Shown here: in pieces, positions 42,478 to 53,470 of the stretch
How positions within the stretch are numbered: position 1 is the stretch's first letter
Layout of the letters: every line of letters begins with the position of its first letter
The notes under the pieces: generated by a model
What the model saw: the letters and a program-made list of their open reading frames with translations, nothing else
Database searches by the model: none
What the model was told of the DNA's origin: nothing
Position numbers and translations under genes: made by a program
NCBI GenBank assembly: GCA_003255065.1
Contig: QAOA01007603.1
Location: 212,587 to 276,586, forward strand
DNA: 64,000 bases
DNA from: Cercis canadensis
Taxonomy: Eukaryota; Streptophyta; Magnoliopsida; Fabales; Fabaceae
Direction of reading: 5' to 3'

Positions 42478-43060
42478 ATGGTGACAAACCATGAGGTCGA
42501 CATTCGGATGCGGGAAGTAGAGAAGAAAATGGAGGAGCAGTTTGGCAAGATGGCAGACCGATTTGAGAATCATGACAAGAAACTTGAAGGAATCGATCAG
42601 AAATTTGAAACTCTGATGTCATTTATGCGATCAGAATTCGAGTCGATTAAGCACGGCGTGGGCAAAGGAAAGGAGACTTCCACATAAACCGTTCCAGCCA
42701 CATAAAACCAACTTCACTACCTCACCCCCTTATAAAACCAGTTTCACACCCTGTAATAATTTCAACCCCATTCCGAAAAATAGCTCTTATACCTCCAATT
42801 TCAATAGCAACCAACAGGGGATAACCACCAATTCTCTTCCCAACACCACCAATAATCGCAACAGCCCACCTTATACCCCTCCTCATAAACAGCCAAGTAA
42901 AATTGCCAAAGGGATGTCAGTAGCTGAAGAGAGATGCTCCAAAGGTCTCTGTTGGATTTGTAGGGACAAATGGAATCCACAACATCTCCAAGAATGCAAG
43001 AGATCCAGGTTGTTCAGTCTGTTAGTAGATGAAGAGGATTCTGAAGGGGAGGAATCATAA
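42478..43060 (+). pseudogene. Reina-like gag
   Basis: ATG at 42478 follows the primer site by ~45 bases. MVTNHEVDIRMREVEKKMEE starts a coiled-coil-like segment (DRFENHDKKLEGIDQKFETL). TAA at 42685-42687 stops it. Downstream, another frame has ERCSKGLCWICRDKWNPQHL (~42930-42990), a variant of the GLC-x2-C...H zinc knuckle region. TAA at 43058-43060 precedes the protease. Most of the capsid part seems deleted: the distance from the start to the knuckle is only ~450 bases. Confidence 0.8.
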
Positions 43061-43873
43061 AATACTGAGGAGCAACAGAAAGGGGAAAAAGAAGAGGTTG
43101 ACTTGAACAGCATTCACATATCCTTACAAGCAATAAGGGGACACACGAGTGGTCAAACAATGGTGCTAGAGGGCACAATTAAGAAACAGGTGGTAGCCTT
43201 CCTCATTGACATAGGGAGCACTCACAACTTCCTATCAGATAAGTTGGCCAAACAATTGGGCCTGAAGCACCACTATGCAGGAAGACTCACAGTCCAAGTA
43301 GCTAATGACCAATTGGTTCAAATCACTTCTCAAGCCATTGGTGTGACATGGAGTGTCGAAGGGACCCAATTCCAAGCAGATTTTTTTATCTTACCGGTCT
43401 CGGGCATCAAAGCTATTCTTGGTATGACATGGCAACAATCTCTTGGGAAAATAAAGTGGGACTTTACCAGGATGTCTATGTCATTTCACCATAACATCCA
43501 ACTTATCACACTACAAGGTAGACAAGAACCACTTCACTTACAGGAGGTCAGTAAGGAAGAGAAGGCCTTAAAAGGCTTAGGGGATTGTTTTGCTCTGAAA
43601 TTACTACAGTTGGAGAGCATGACAGCAGCCAGGGACTCAACCAACCTCATAAACCCCACTCCATTTTTGAGTACCTCCCAACAACAGCAACTGGATGCAA
43701 TGCTATGGCACTTCGATTCTCTATTCCAAACACCCATCACCCTACCCCCATCTAGGCCATATGACCACAAAATCAATTTGAGTAATGAAGATACTCCTAT
43801 TTCCTTAAGGCCTTATCGATACCCTTACCTACAGAAGATTGTTCTCGAGGAAATGGTAGAGGAGATGCTCTAA
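43061..43873 (+). pseudogene. Reina-like aspartic protease and RT entry
   Basis: Open frame from ~43061 to TAA 43871-43873. The protease active-site region reads LIDIGSTHNFLS, where functional enzymes have D-S/T-G; the change to Ile should inactivate it. ILGMTWQQSLGKIKWDFTRM is the flap-to-end region. Toward the end, the RT entry block KINLSNEDTPISLRPYRYPY is present. The stop at 43871-43873 falls in EEML-(Q)-SGIIR and is explained by CAA to TAA. Confidence 0.87.
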
Positions 43874-45063
43874 TCCGGGATAATCAGAGCAAGTTCATCA
43901 ACCTTTGCAGCACTTGTAGTGTTGGTGAAGAAGGACCTCTCTTGGAGATTTTGTGTTGATTATAGGAAGCTAAATGTAGCTACTATTAAGAACAAATTTT
44001 GTTCCTTATTGTTGAAGAATTGATTGATGAACTGCATGGGTCCAAGTTTTTCTCCAAACTAGATTTGCGCTCCGGATATCACCAAGTATGCATGCATCCC
44101 ATGGACATTCATAAAACAGCCTTCAAAACTCACAATAGACATTTTGAGTGGCTAGTCATGCCCTTTGGGCTCTCGAACGCACCAGCAACTTTTCAAGCCC
44201 TCATGAACGATGTTTTCAGGAAGTTTTTGAGAAGGTTCATCATAGTTTTTTTTGATGATATCCTGATCTACAGTAGCAACTGGGATGAACACCTTTCACA
44301 TCTCACTTCCACATTTGAAACATTTCAACAGCATCAGCTACTACTCAAGAAACCTAAATGTGCCTTTGCCCACACCACCATTGAGTACTTGGGTCACATT
44401 ATCAGTGGCGATGGGGTTAGCATGGATAGCAGCAAGGTGACAGCGGTACAAGAATGGCCCATACCCAAGACAATTAAATAGGTTCGTGGCTTTCTAGGAC
44501 TTACGGGCTACTACAGGCGCTTCGTAAGCAATTATGGAAGCATAGCTAGACCCCTCACCAACCTACTTAAAAAGGGCCCTTTCCTTTGGACGCCGGCAGC
44601 AGAAGTGGCTTTTGTTAAACTGAAGCAAGCCATGACGTCTGCCCCTATGCTCCAGCTTCCGAACTTCTCCAAGGGGTTCATTTTGGAAACTGATGCTTCA
44701 AAGGAAGGGATTGTGGCAGTTTTGATACAAGGCAACAGACCCATTGCTTTCCTTAGAAAGGCTATAGGACCGCGATTTTCCTCAATGTCCACTTACGAAA
44801 AGGAACTTTTTGCAATTGTCTTTGCTATCAAGAAATGGAGCCAATACTTCATTGGAAATCACTTCACAGTCCGCACTGATCAACAAGCCCTTAAACACCT
44901 GCTTGAACAACCCCTATCCACACCAATGCAATACAAATGGCTAGAAAAACTCTTGGGCTACAACTATGACATTCATTATAAGAAAGGCAGGGACAATCAA
45001 GTGGCCAACGCACTATCTCGATGTGAAAAAAACTCCAGCTATATTGTCCATATCGGTGGTTGA
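43874..45063 (+). pseudogene. Reina-like reverse transcriptase and RNase H
   Basis: After the stop: [12 protein letters not shown] and [16 protein letters not shown] (~43900-43997), a small frame change, [20 protein letters not shown] (~44010-44070), MPFGLSNAPATFQALMNDVF, catalytic FFDDILIYS (~44250-44275) and YLGHIISGDGVSMD. TAG at 44479-44481 stands for the usual Gln before LRGFLGLTGYYRR. RNase H motifs follow: ETDASKEGIVAVL, YEKELFAIVFAIKKW and VRTDQQALKHLLEQ. A frameshift near 45020 breaks the transition (VANALSR) to integrase. Confidence 0.93.
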
Positions 45064-46377
45064 TTCTGACTTGCTGCACAGAATTAAGGAGAGCTGGCAT
45101 ATGGGTGAGTCACTTCGCAGTAAAATGACCAAGCTACAACATGACGAATTACCACACAGCAAATACCACCTACAGGGACAACTCCTGAAGCGCAAGGGGA
45201 AACTAGTGGTGGGGAAGGATATTCCACTCTGGAAGGAAATCTTGCAATTTTTTCATGTTTCTCCATAGGGTGGCCACTCGGGATAGAGCGGCACTTATCA
45301 ACGTGTCAAGGCGATCCTATATTGGAAGGGCATGCAGCAGGGTATCAACACATTCAACAATGTGACACTTGCCAAAGATGTAAACCTGACCTCTCCAAAT
45401 ACCTAGGGCTTCTACAACCTCTCCCAATTCCAGAAGGAGTTTGGCAATGTCTCTCCATGGACTTCATTGTGCAACTCCCTAATGCTGCTGGCAAAACCGT
45501 CATTTTGGTGATCGTGGACAGACTCACAAAGTACAGCCACTTCTTTGGTCTTAAACACCCATATACAGCCAAGGATGTGGCTTAAATCTTCCTCGACCAC
45601 ATAGTCAAACTCCATGGGTGGCGCATGGCCATTGTCTCAGATAGAGATTCCATATTTCTCAGCACTTTTTGGAGAGAGCTATTCACACTCCAAGGGGTAC
45701 AGTTACAAAAATCCACCACTTACCATCCTCAAATTGATGGGCAATCAAAAGCGGTTAACAAGGTAGTGGAAAACTACCTACGCTGCTTTGTCAGTAAAGT
45801 CCCTAACAAATGGGTACAATGGTTACCTACTGCAGAACTATGGTATAACACTCATTACCAAGCATCCATTAAGATGACACCCTTTGAAGCTTTGTATGGG
45901 TATTCCCCAAACCTAGGCAATCCATTTATCTCAGGAGAATCAATGATAGGAGCTGTTGAAACCACCCTACGTTCTAGAGATCAGATTCTCACTCTGTTGA
46001 AACAACATTTGTTGAAAGCACAAGAACGGATGAAATGGTATGCGGATAAAAGGAGATCAGAGAGATCTTTCACTGAAGGAGAATGGGTATATCTTAAACT
46101 ACAACCATATAAACAAGGGTCCATCAACAACAGAGCTTTTCACAAGCTTGCAGCCCTCTATTATGGTCCTTATCAAATAACGGCCAAGGTAGGAGCAGTC
46201 GGATACCGCTTAGCCTTGCCTCCAGAAAGCAAATTGCACAACATGTTCCATGTCTCCCTATTGAAAAAACATCATGGTGCAGCCATTCCACAACAAACAT
46301 TACCACCTTTTTCAGAGGACGGCGACATGCCTATGCTGCCAACAGCTATTTTGGAGCGTCGCATGGTGAACAAGTAG
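45020..46377 (+). pseudogene. Reina-like integrase
   Basis: Begins with LKRKGKLVVGKDIPLW; TAG 45266-45268 precedes GGHSG of the zinc-binding HHCC domain, whose second half is CDTCQRCK (~45366). Catalytic Asp residues are visible in MDFIVQLP (~45460) and VSDRDSIFLSTFW (~45635). The third residue is lost: the usual DGQTE motif reads DGQSKAVNK, with Lys in place of Glu. TAA 45583-45585 (in AKDVA-IFLD) and further frameshifts add to the decay. The GPY/F region and PESKLHNMFHVSLLKKH complete the C-terminus. Confidence 0.92.
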
Positions 46378-46500
46378 AACAAGGCAGTGACTGAAGTGCT
46401 AGTTCAGTGGTCGAATGCTTCCAAGGACAATGCTACTTGGGTTCCTTGTCACCAATTCATGCAACAGTTTCCTTTGTTTTCCAACTCTGTGCGCCCAACA
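46340..46500 (+). pseudogene. Reina-like chromodomain
   Basis: ILERRMVNK, a TAG at 46375-46377, then NKAVTEVLVQWSNASKDNAT and WVPCHQFMQQFP form the integrase-fused chromodomain that in chromoviruses directs insertion to certain chromatin marks. W of VQW and the ATW motif are kept; one of the usual aromatic cage positions is not aromatic. Confidence 0.82.
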
Positions 46501-46911
46501 CAACAACCACCTGCAAATTCTAGCTTCCTTGGGGTCAAAGAAGCTGTCGAAGGGGAGGCCAGTGTCATAACGGCTAGTAAACTGAATAAGAAATGGGACC
46601 AAAACGATGTTGTAGTCATTAAATAGGAGACGGTGTCGTATAAACCAATAATAGGAAGCATGATTCATATAGCAGTTTGTTAAGGATCAAAGGTGTGAGA
46701 CGAGACACATGTAAGGCGATCCCGAGTTCGGGGATTTAGTCGTTAGGAAGGGGTATAACCCAAAAATGGGCTTGTAGGAAAAGGCATCGAAGTATCTTGT
46801 TATTTGTTGATGGGACTCTTCTCCATCTTGGAGAGAGCTTGACTGAATATTCATTGATTCTGGTTTATATATTATTTGTGTATTGCGAGTTTCTGTATTT
46901 CAGGTGTTACA

Positions 46912-49080
46912 AAAACATTGCCAAAACGACCTAAAACATAGAAGGTAGCCGAGAATGACGACGGCTATAGAACACCCACATGGAAGGAGGCAATGATCAT
47001 CAACAAAAGGAAAGAGAATGACCTTCGTGGAGAGATAGGGGGTAGAGAAGAAGAAGGGGGAAGGACCTTGCGAGGAAGAAGATGCAATTTTTTTTTTTTT
47101 TTTTTTTTTTGTGTAAAATGATTGTGTTTCACTCGATATAATAGGGTATTTTTGAAAAAAAAATATTAAGAATTATAAGAATGTTATATTTAAACTAAAT
47201 ATGGGGTAAAATATTTAAAAAAAATATTATTTAACATTTTAAAAAATGTTTAAAATCATCTAAATGCATTTGTATTGTTCTCGGTCCCAAGAACAAAAAA
47301 AAATTTATCTCTCGAACGCCCCAAAAATTCATTGCCATCAATTGCCACCACTTATGGGAGAACACTGGTTGTTATTGAGACAATGTGTTGCCATCTAAAA
47401 TAGAAATGGTTTCTTATGCAAGAGATGTGGTAAGGTGATATTTATGTAGACAAAACGTGTTGCCAATTTCTTCAGATTAGGCCCCGAGAGAAACATAACT
47501 TTAATTTGATCCATTCTCGAGGTACATGTGTTGCTAATCTTAATTCATATTAGTTCCATCTTCTGAAGTACACGGAGGAAAATCAGTTATTTATAAAGAG
47601 TGAGTTCTATGGTTTATTCCATACATTCAAAGACTATATGATTGCCTTATAGAAGAATACCAAAAAATTGAAGCTTAATGACCCCTAATCATGGCAAATT
47701 TTAGTTGAAAATAAGAATTATTTTTTACAAATTAATTATGGTGTGACATGCCTTGATTTTTTTTTTCTTTTTTGAAGTGTACCATGAAAAGAACATGCCA
47801 GGACTTAATTTTGAGGAAACACCATTAGTTAATTCATTGGATTTCACATTTCTCTTGAAGCCTTAAAATTGAATAAATTTCAATTTTTGTTTTTTAATTT
47901 GGGTAATTTATTTATTCTTTTTCTAAAATTCCATCTCATATGTTTCCCATAAGATTTGAACATATAACCTTTACAATAAAATATCAAATATTTAATTATT
48001 AAAGTATCTCCTTAAAAACAATATAAATTTAAGCTATGAGATTATAGACATAATATACAATGTTAGAGAAAAAAAAAAAAAACTTCTCGGTTATTTATTT
48101 CTTTTATTTTCTCTCCCCATCATATACATTATTCTCATATTGTATCCCCATATCTTTCTCTTTTTTACTATCTCACTTTTTTTAAATAAAAATTCATCTA
48201 TTAAGTTAATTAGATTTTATGTAAATTTTTATTTTTCAAATTTGAATGCAAACACATTAATTTAATTCCTATCATAAATATTAATTAAGAGAACATTTTG
48301 AATAGAAGTCTCTCAATTTATGATGTTATGTTATAGACACACTTGATAGTTATATTTTGGTTGTTTTTGTTTATTTTTCTTTGACAGAATTATTATATAA
48401 GAATTTAAATAGAAAAAAATTTAAGTGGGTTTTAAAGTTATATCTTATTCTATTTTAGTTATAGTATATAATTATTTTTCATGATCATCTTATTTCTAGT
48501 AGTCATGTACTGACTACTAGAAATTACAAAATAACCATTGATCATATAAAATTGTAAATGACTAGTGATTAATGACTAAAGTAAAATAAAACATAATTTT
48601 GAAAGTGAAAGTCACCTGTTTTTTTTATTATTATTTGAATTACTCTAGAGTTTATTATTATAGAGTGATAGAACTTAGCATAAAAGATTTAATAATGCTA
48701 AAATAAAATATTTTTTAAGTAATTATTTGTCATAAAGTGTGAAATGACTAAAATATTCTAGTGTTACGTAGTTATTTTTTTTTATATTTAAACATAAAAC
48801 TATATATATAAAAATAATCATATAATTTATATATAATAATTATATATATATATAATTATAATAATTCCATAACACTAAAAAATATTTTCACGAAAGACAT
48901 TTTTATTTTTTTATGTTTCTGTCACTACTCACCCCATAATAAAATAATAAACTCTTATTTTATAATATGTTTATTTATTTTTTAATTTTAGGATAGATTA
49001 ATGTATTGAAGGAAGACAAAACAATTTTTTTTTTGGTAGAATAATCAATCAAAAATTATATCATCCATCGTCTGCTACGG
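46912..49080. other. AT-rich intergenic region
   Basis: No gene recognised. Contains T-runs (47090-47110, ~47758-47770) and long A/T stretches with TATATA runs near 48800-48860. One foldback is listed separately (48420-48640). It forms the spacer between the retroelement cluster and the RING gene. Confidence 0.5.
48420..48640. mobile_element. MITE-like foldback centred at 48509
   Basis: Perfect inner arms ATTTCTAGTAGTCA / TGACTACTAGAAAT around TGTAC (48493-48525), continued outward by weaker matches (TGATCA blocks, TATTTTAGTTAT against its inverse, TTTTAAAGTTAT against ATAATTTTGAAA). Total arm length ~110. Ends and target duplication unclear in AT-rich DNA. Confidence 0.55.
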
Positions 49081-50432
49081 GTTGTGGACCGCGGACCTTG
49101 GAGTGCTTAAGAGACGAAGTCGCCGGCTAAGGTGATTGAAGCTTCTCATTCATTCCTTTCACTATTTTTCTCTGTAAAATGTAAACCTTTCATACCATTC
49201 CACATTTTTCTATGCCTTCAATTTAATTTTAACCCAAAGGAACCAATCCATCTTCGAAATCGAAATGGATTTCTGTTAATGCGTCTGTCTGAGTCTGAGG
49301 TTTCCCTAATTTGGGCATCTCCTTCTTCTTCGATTGCTTTGGTTCCACTTTTTCCATGTCGTAAATCCTTCAAGATCCGAGCTACTTGACTCTTATCTTG
49401 TTTGTAAGGTCATTATTCCAACCCTCTTGCTCCATCATTTCATTTTTTTTTTTTTTCCAATTTTGGCTTTTTTTCTTTTTACTTGATTTTCTCCTTTATC
49501 CATTAATGAACTGAGATGGTAATTTGTCTTGAATGGTTTTGCAACCAGCCGAACTGAGCTCAAAATCAAATTTTTCCACGTTAGAAGAGAATTGTGTTGA
49601 AGGCAATTTCTTTTTGTTTTCTGAGAAAAAAAATTATGCTTTTAACTGCTGCTTCAAGTGATTTCATTCCTCCTTCAAGTGATGCTTGCGCATCAGCAAA
49701 TAACCTGCACCTATTTAACCATTGATGAATACACAGAATTTATAGTGCAGTTAATTTTTACAGTTTGGTTGCTCAATAAGTTTTGTCTGGATAAATGATA
49801 ATCCTTGCAACTGATTTTTTAATGAATGATTAGATGAATGAACTTCACTTTTTCAAATACGTGCACTGTACCTTATTTAATTGTTTTCAATCCCCTGATC
49901 TTATGCATATCTTTTGTAAGTCTTCTCTTGCATTTCTTATTTGAGCTCTTCAATGTAGAACTTCTATGAGCTCCTACATTTTAAAATTTTAACTTCTTTG
50001 AGGTTTCTCTTTCCAAAATCTTTCAGCAATATCCATGATGTGTAGGTCTTGTTATGTATGCCACTGGATGCATCGAGACAAATCAGAAACCAAAGAAAGA
50101 AAGAGCTGATTGCCGAAAATGAAGGATATTAGATAACATTTTACTATTTTAGCAACCCATGTACTTGCAGTGACATTTGATACTGTATATTGAATCTCTA
50201 AGCACCTCTTTATCTGCCAGAATCAAATGCTTTTATTTAGTTGGTCTATAGTTAGATGTTAAGATATAGACTTGTTATGGTTCTAAGTAGTAAGACATGA
50301 AATTTGAATGCCCTGTCATCAAACCAACCTTATTCTTCTCTGTACATTTGGAGACTATTATTCTGACTTGTTTAATTTCCCTTTGACTATATGTTACTAT
50401 CTTCAATCATCTCTGCATTCTTCTGGTTTCAG
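49080..50432 (+). other. Probable 5' leader exon and intron of the RING-H2 gene
   Basis: A less AT-rich start (~49075-49390) with CCGCGGACC and GTCGCCGGC-like sequence is followed by T-rich intron-like sequence that ends TTCTTCTGGTTTCAG at 50418-50432, an acceptor immediately before the start codon. Several donors are possible (for example AAG|GTGATT near 49130, AAG|GTCATT near 49408); I cannot choose one. An in-leader open frame at 49132-49389 is probably not translated as a gene. Confidence 0.45.
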
Positions 50433-52130
50433 ATGGCTGCGAATTCTGAGAGTATCTCATCTGCATTGCCTCAGTCGACTTCACAGATTCTTGTGGATAC
50501 TGGTCTGCTAGTTGACCATTCTATCCAGATTGCAGTATGTGCTCTCTGCCAAAAGGCCCTATCACCTGATAACGAGGTAACAAGTGATCTTGAACCTGGT
50601 GGTCTATGTGGGGATTGTAAATTTTTGTTACTTGAAGACTTTGGGACCCCCGTCCAAAGCTCTCAGAGAAGGAATAGAGGAAGATTTAGGTACAGCAGTT
50701 CTGAATCAGTTGATAACTTATCAAGTCAGCTTCCACACACTGTGAGGCGAAGCCAAGCCACTGCATCTGTGGAAGATAATCAACTTGTTGATGGTGATAC
50801 CAATGCTTGGTTATTGCAGTGTGCAAGTACTCACACTACCCCTGGTGGGTCTAGAAGATGGAGACAAGTTTTCTCTGATACTGACAGTGATGGTTTTGAT
50901 AATTGGAGTTCTCTTTATGGTGAGAATGAATCAAATGATACTTTAAGGTATAGGGCACCCCATGGGGAGAGTGATTCTTTCTCTTTCAGTGCTTATGGAG
51001 GTGAGTCAGATGTCTCTATGGATAGACATAGTTTTGTAGGTACAGGAATGTTTAATTTACGAGATGAATTTGATAGTGACACTGATATAGATCCAATGCA
51101 TGCTGGCCTCAGCCAATGGAACTCAGATGATGACGAAGATGAGGAAGACGAGGGTGAAGAAGGAGAGGAGGAGGAAAGGGATTGGGATGTAGGTGAGGCT
51201 GAGGAAGCTGAAGCGACGGCCCGTCTCCAAATTTTTTTCAACTCGAGCTCAAGTGAGAACAGTGGCCCCATTAATTGGGAACAACGGATCAATTCTCCTG
51301 AATCTGAGAGAATACTTAGCCGAAGAGTTAGGGACAGTTGGCAAGCTCACAATGGTCACAGCTTCACTAACTTGGACGAGACTGATTTACCACCTTATGG
51401 TGCAAATTTTGGAGATTACCTTGATGCTAGGCACTTTGAAGAGTTGCTTGAGCATCTTGCTGAGAATGACAGCTCGAGACGAGGAGCACCACCAGCAGCT
51501 GTGTCTTTTGTGAATAGTCTGCCCCGTGTTGTCATCAGCAAGGAACATGAGCAGCATGAAGAATTACTGTGTGCTATATGCAAGGATGGCTTAGCCCCTG
51601 GCACCGAACTAAATCAGCTTCCCTGCTTGCACCTTTATCACCCGTGCTGCATTTTGCCATGGTTGAGTGCACGAAACTCATGCCCCCTATGCCGGTATGA
51701 ACTTCCAACTGATGATAAAGATTATGAGGAGGGAAAGCGAAACAACAATGGCACAAATGAGATCCATGAAAGAGAACAGCTAGATATGATGGATGAGAGT
51801 TCCTCTGATGTCTCTGATGGAACTGAAGCAAATGAAGAGGATGTTAGCAGTCAAGGTGGAATACAGCAGAGAGAACTTGTAGACATGGGTCCTGTTATAA
51901 ACCCTCCTGCAGTAAGAGGTGGCAGAGGAAGATGGTTTTTACTTGCTGCTGCTCCAATTGTTAGTCTAGTGGGCATTGTTCTTGTCCTGTGGTTAGGTAA
52001 CCCTCTAACCGAAGGAAGTAGACGACTGGGCCACTGCAACTTACCTGTGCAAAATCGGCATCAAGTTTGTGTTACTGCATCGCCCAACCAAAGGGAGAAT
52101 AGAAGCAGAAGATGGTGGTCCCTTTTCTAA
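50433..52130 (+). CDS. RING-H2 E3 ubiquitin ligase with C-terminal membrane segment
   Basis: A 565-residue protein in one uninterrupted exon. The start is the ATG directly after the splice acceptor, since the frame upstream (from 50391) is intron. N-terminal cysteine pairs CALC and CGDC (residues 36-39 and 59-62) form a possible zinc-binding module. A Ser/Asp-rich middle follows, with an acidic run at ~232-262. The RING-H2 is at 380-421, C-x2-C-x14-C-x-H-x2-H-x2-C-x10-C-x2-C (Cys380, 383, 398, His400, 403, Cys406, 417, 420), with Trp410 in the E2-binding position. A hydrophobic stretch at ~500-523 (FLLAAAPIVSLVGIVLVLWL) could anchor it in a membrane. Known role: transfers ubiquitin from E2 to substrates; substrate unknown. 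No decay is visible. The PIN-LIKES gene lies downstream, convergent. Confidence 0.9.
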   Translation: MAANSESISSALPQSTSQILVDTGLLVDHSIQIAVCALCQKALSPDNEVTSDLEPGGLCGDCKFLLLEDFGTPVQSSQRRNRGRFRYSSSESVDNLSSQLPHTVRRSQATASVEDNQLVDGDTNAWLLQCASTHTTPGGSRRWRQVFSDTDSDGFDNWSSLYGENESNDTLRYRAPHGESDSFSFSAYGGESDVSMDRHSFVGTGMFNLRDEFDSDTDIDPMHAGLSQWNSDDDEDEEDEGEEGEEEERDWDVGEAEEAEATARLQIFFNSSSSENSGPINWEQRINSPESERILSRRVRDSWQAHNGHSFTNLDETDLPPYGANFGDYLDARHFEELLEHLAENDSSRRGAPPAAVSFVNSLPRVVISKEHEQHEELLCAICKDGLAPGTELNQLPCLHLYHPCCILPWLSARNSCPLCRYELPTDDKDYEEGKRNNNGTNEIHEREQLDMMDESSSDVSDGTEANEEDVSSQGGIQQRELVDMGPVINPPAVRGGRGRWFLLAAAPIVSLVGIVLVLWLGNPLTEGSRRLGHCNLPVQNRHQVCVTASPNQRENRSRRWWSLF

Positions 52131-53470
52131 GGACTTGTCATATTGTCTGGCAATAATGTCTTATGATGGCTACTTCTGACGAACTTGTAGCTAACCTTGT
52201 ATTCTTGACCAGATTTGATCATGCTCCAGCTGTTTCGCTTGAAGTTTTTCTGTCAGTGGAAAATAATGATGATATTTACCAGAACCAGGGTTTTCATTGT
52301 CGTAAATGTATTATCATCTGGATTTTCCTATGTTCTTGCTAGTTTTGAAGTGATGTGAATAGATTGAGGTTTATAATAATTTATACCATGTTCTTTTCCC
52401 TATACCTGTTCTCTTTCTTCTGTTATTTTCTGTTTTTGTTTTGCTTTATTCACAAGGACGCTGCGCCTGAATATCTAATAACTCATCTTTCATGTTATAC
52501 CGTGGTAGTCCAAACCCCTTGCAAGTAAACTCAAGAAGTGGATGCTGTTTGTTCGATCCTACTACTGGAATTAGCTGTCAGAACCAAATGAATGCAACAT
52601 TTTACAAGCTTATAGCCATTTTTGCTTGTGTTTTTCAGTTGAAGCGATTTCGTCGTCAAATTTTCAGCCCCCTTATTTGGCAGATCAGAACAAATACTTA
52701 CAAAAATAGCTGTTATATTAAACAGAGATATGATTGGTAATCCCTGGTACCCCTTACCCGCCTGAACCAAAAAAAAAGAGAAAGAAGTAAGTCGCCCTCT
52801 CTGCTCCAAAGACACGAGAGAAGGGAGAACACGTTATTTCTGTATGCCAAACCTCTACTAATGTAACTCAGGCACTAACTTGAACAACCCATTTTATAGC
52901 AGCATGCAATACACTGTAAGTGATGCTTGATTTGCACTTGTAAATGAAAATAAGAAGTGATGGAGATGGACGCAAAGAATCACATGGATACAATTCCCAA
53001 CAAAATGACCATTTTCATTCTTTTTCCGGTTGACAATGATAGATACATTTTTTTATTCCATTTCATTATTTGGATCAACAAGCTCTTTCATTAGGAAATC
53101 TACACTCCTCAATTTCTTTTTTCATATTAAACTTTTCTTAGTAAAAAACGAATTTCCTTCCACTTTTGCATTGAAACTTTGAAACGGAAATAGCAACATC
53201 CCTTCTTGTTCAAGCACTAGCTTATCAATTACTGGTAGCAGGGCTTCACATGAAATAATAAAAAAATTCTAAATTACATGGAGTTAGAAATAAGGATTAA
53301 CGTTCAAAAGAGTGGGAAAAGATAAATGATTTTTTCCACTTTCCTAATTAACATCAATCAAGAGACATCGTTAAATTTAGGGATTTTCCGGTACCCAAAT
53401 AATCTATCTCCAAATTGAAAGGATTAATGAGATTAAATATCAAAACTACTGTGACAGCCCCATTGCTGTC
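52131..53470. other. Intergenic region between convergent genes
   Basis: Holds the 3' UTRs of the RING-H2 gene (T-rich, AATAATGATG near 52264) and of the PIN-LIKES gene (minus strand). The plus-strand frame 52492-52740 and its antisense have no motif. No repeat recognised apart from an A-run at 52769-52777. Confidence 0.5.

Larger units (their letters stand above)
42421..46911 (+). mobile_element. Decayed Reina-like chromovirus (Ty3/gypsy) body and 3' end
   Basis: Order PBS, gag, protease, reverse transcriptase, RNase H, integrase, chromodomain is that of Ty3/gypsy chromoviruses; the compact pol and short C-terminal chromodomain resemble the Reina clade. The 3' LTR ends ...CAGGTGTTACA at 46911. 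Its start is uncertain, a candidate being after the purine run at ~46755-46761. No matching 5' LTR exists; its place is taken by TRIM-type LTR sequence. AAAAC follows at 46912-46916 and also precedes the TRIM at 41894-41898. Confidence 0.88.

Noticed and set aside
46700-46745. tRNA- or 5S-like segment (GATCCCGAGTTCGGGG)
   Set aside because: The T-loop-like GAGTTCG is isolated; no acceptor, D or anticodon arms can be drawn.
50391-50432. Extra 14 N-terminal residues for the RING-H2 protein from an upstream ATG
   Set aside because: The stretch ends TTCTGGTTTCAG directly before ATGGCTGCG and reads like the end of an intron; the first real ATG is at 50433.
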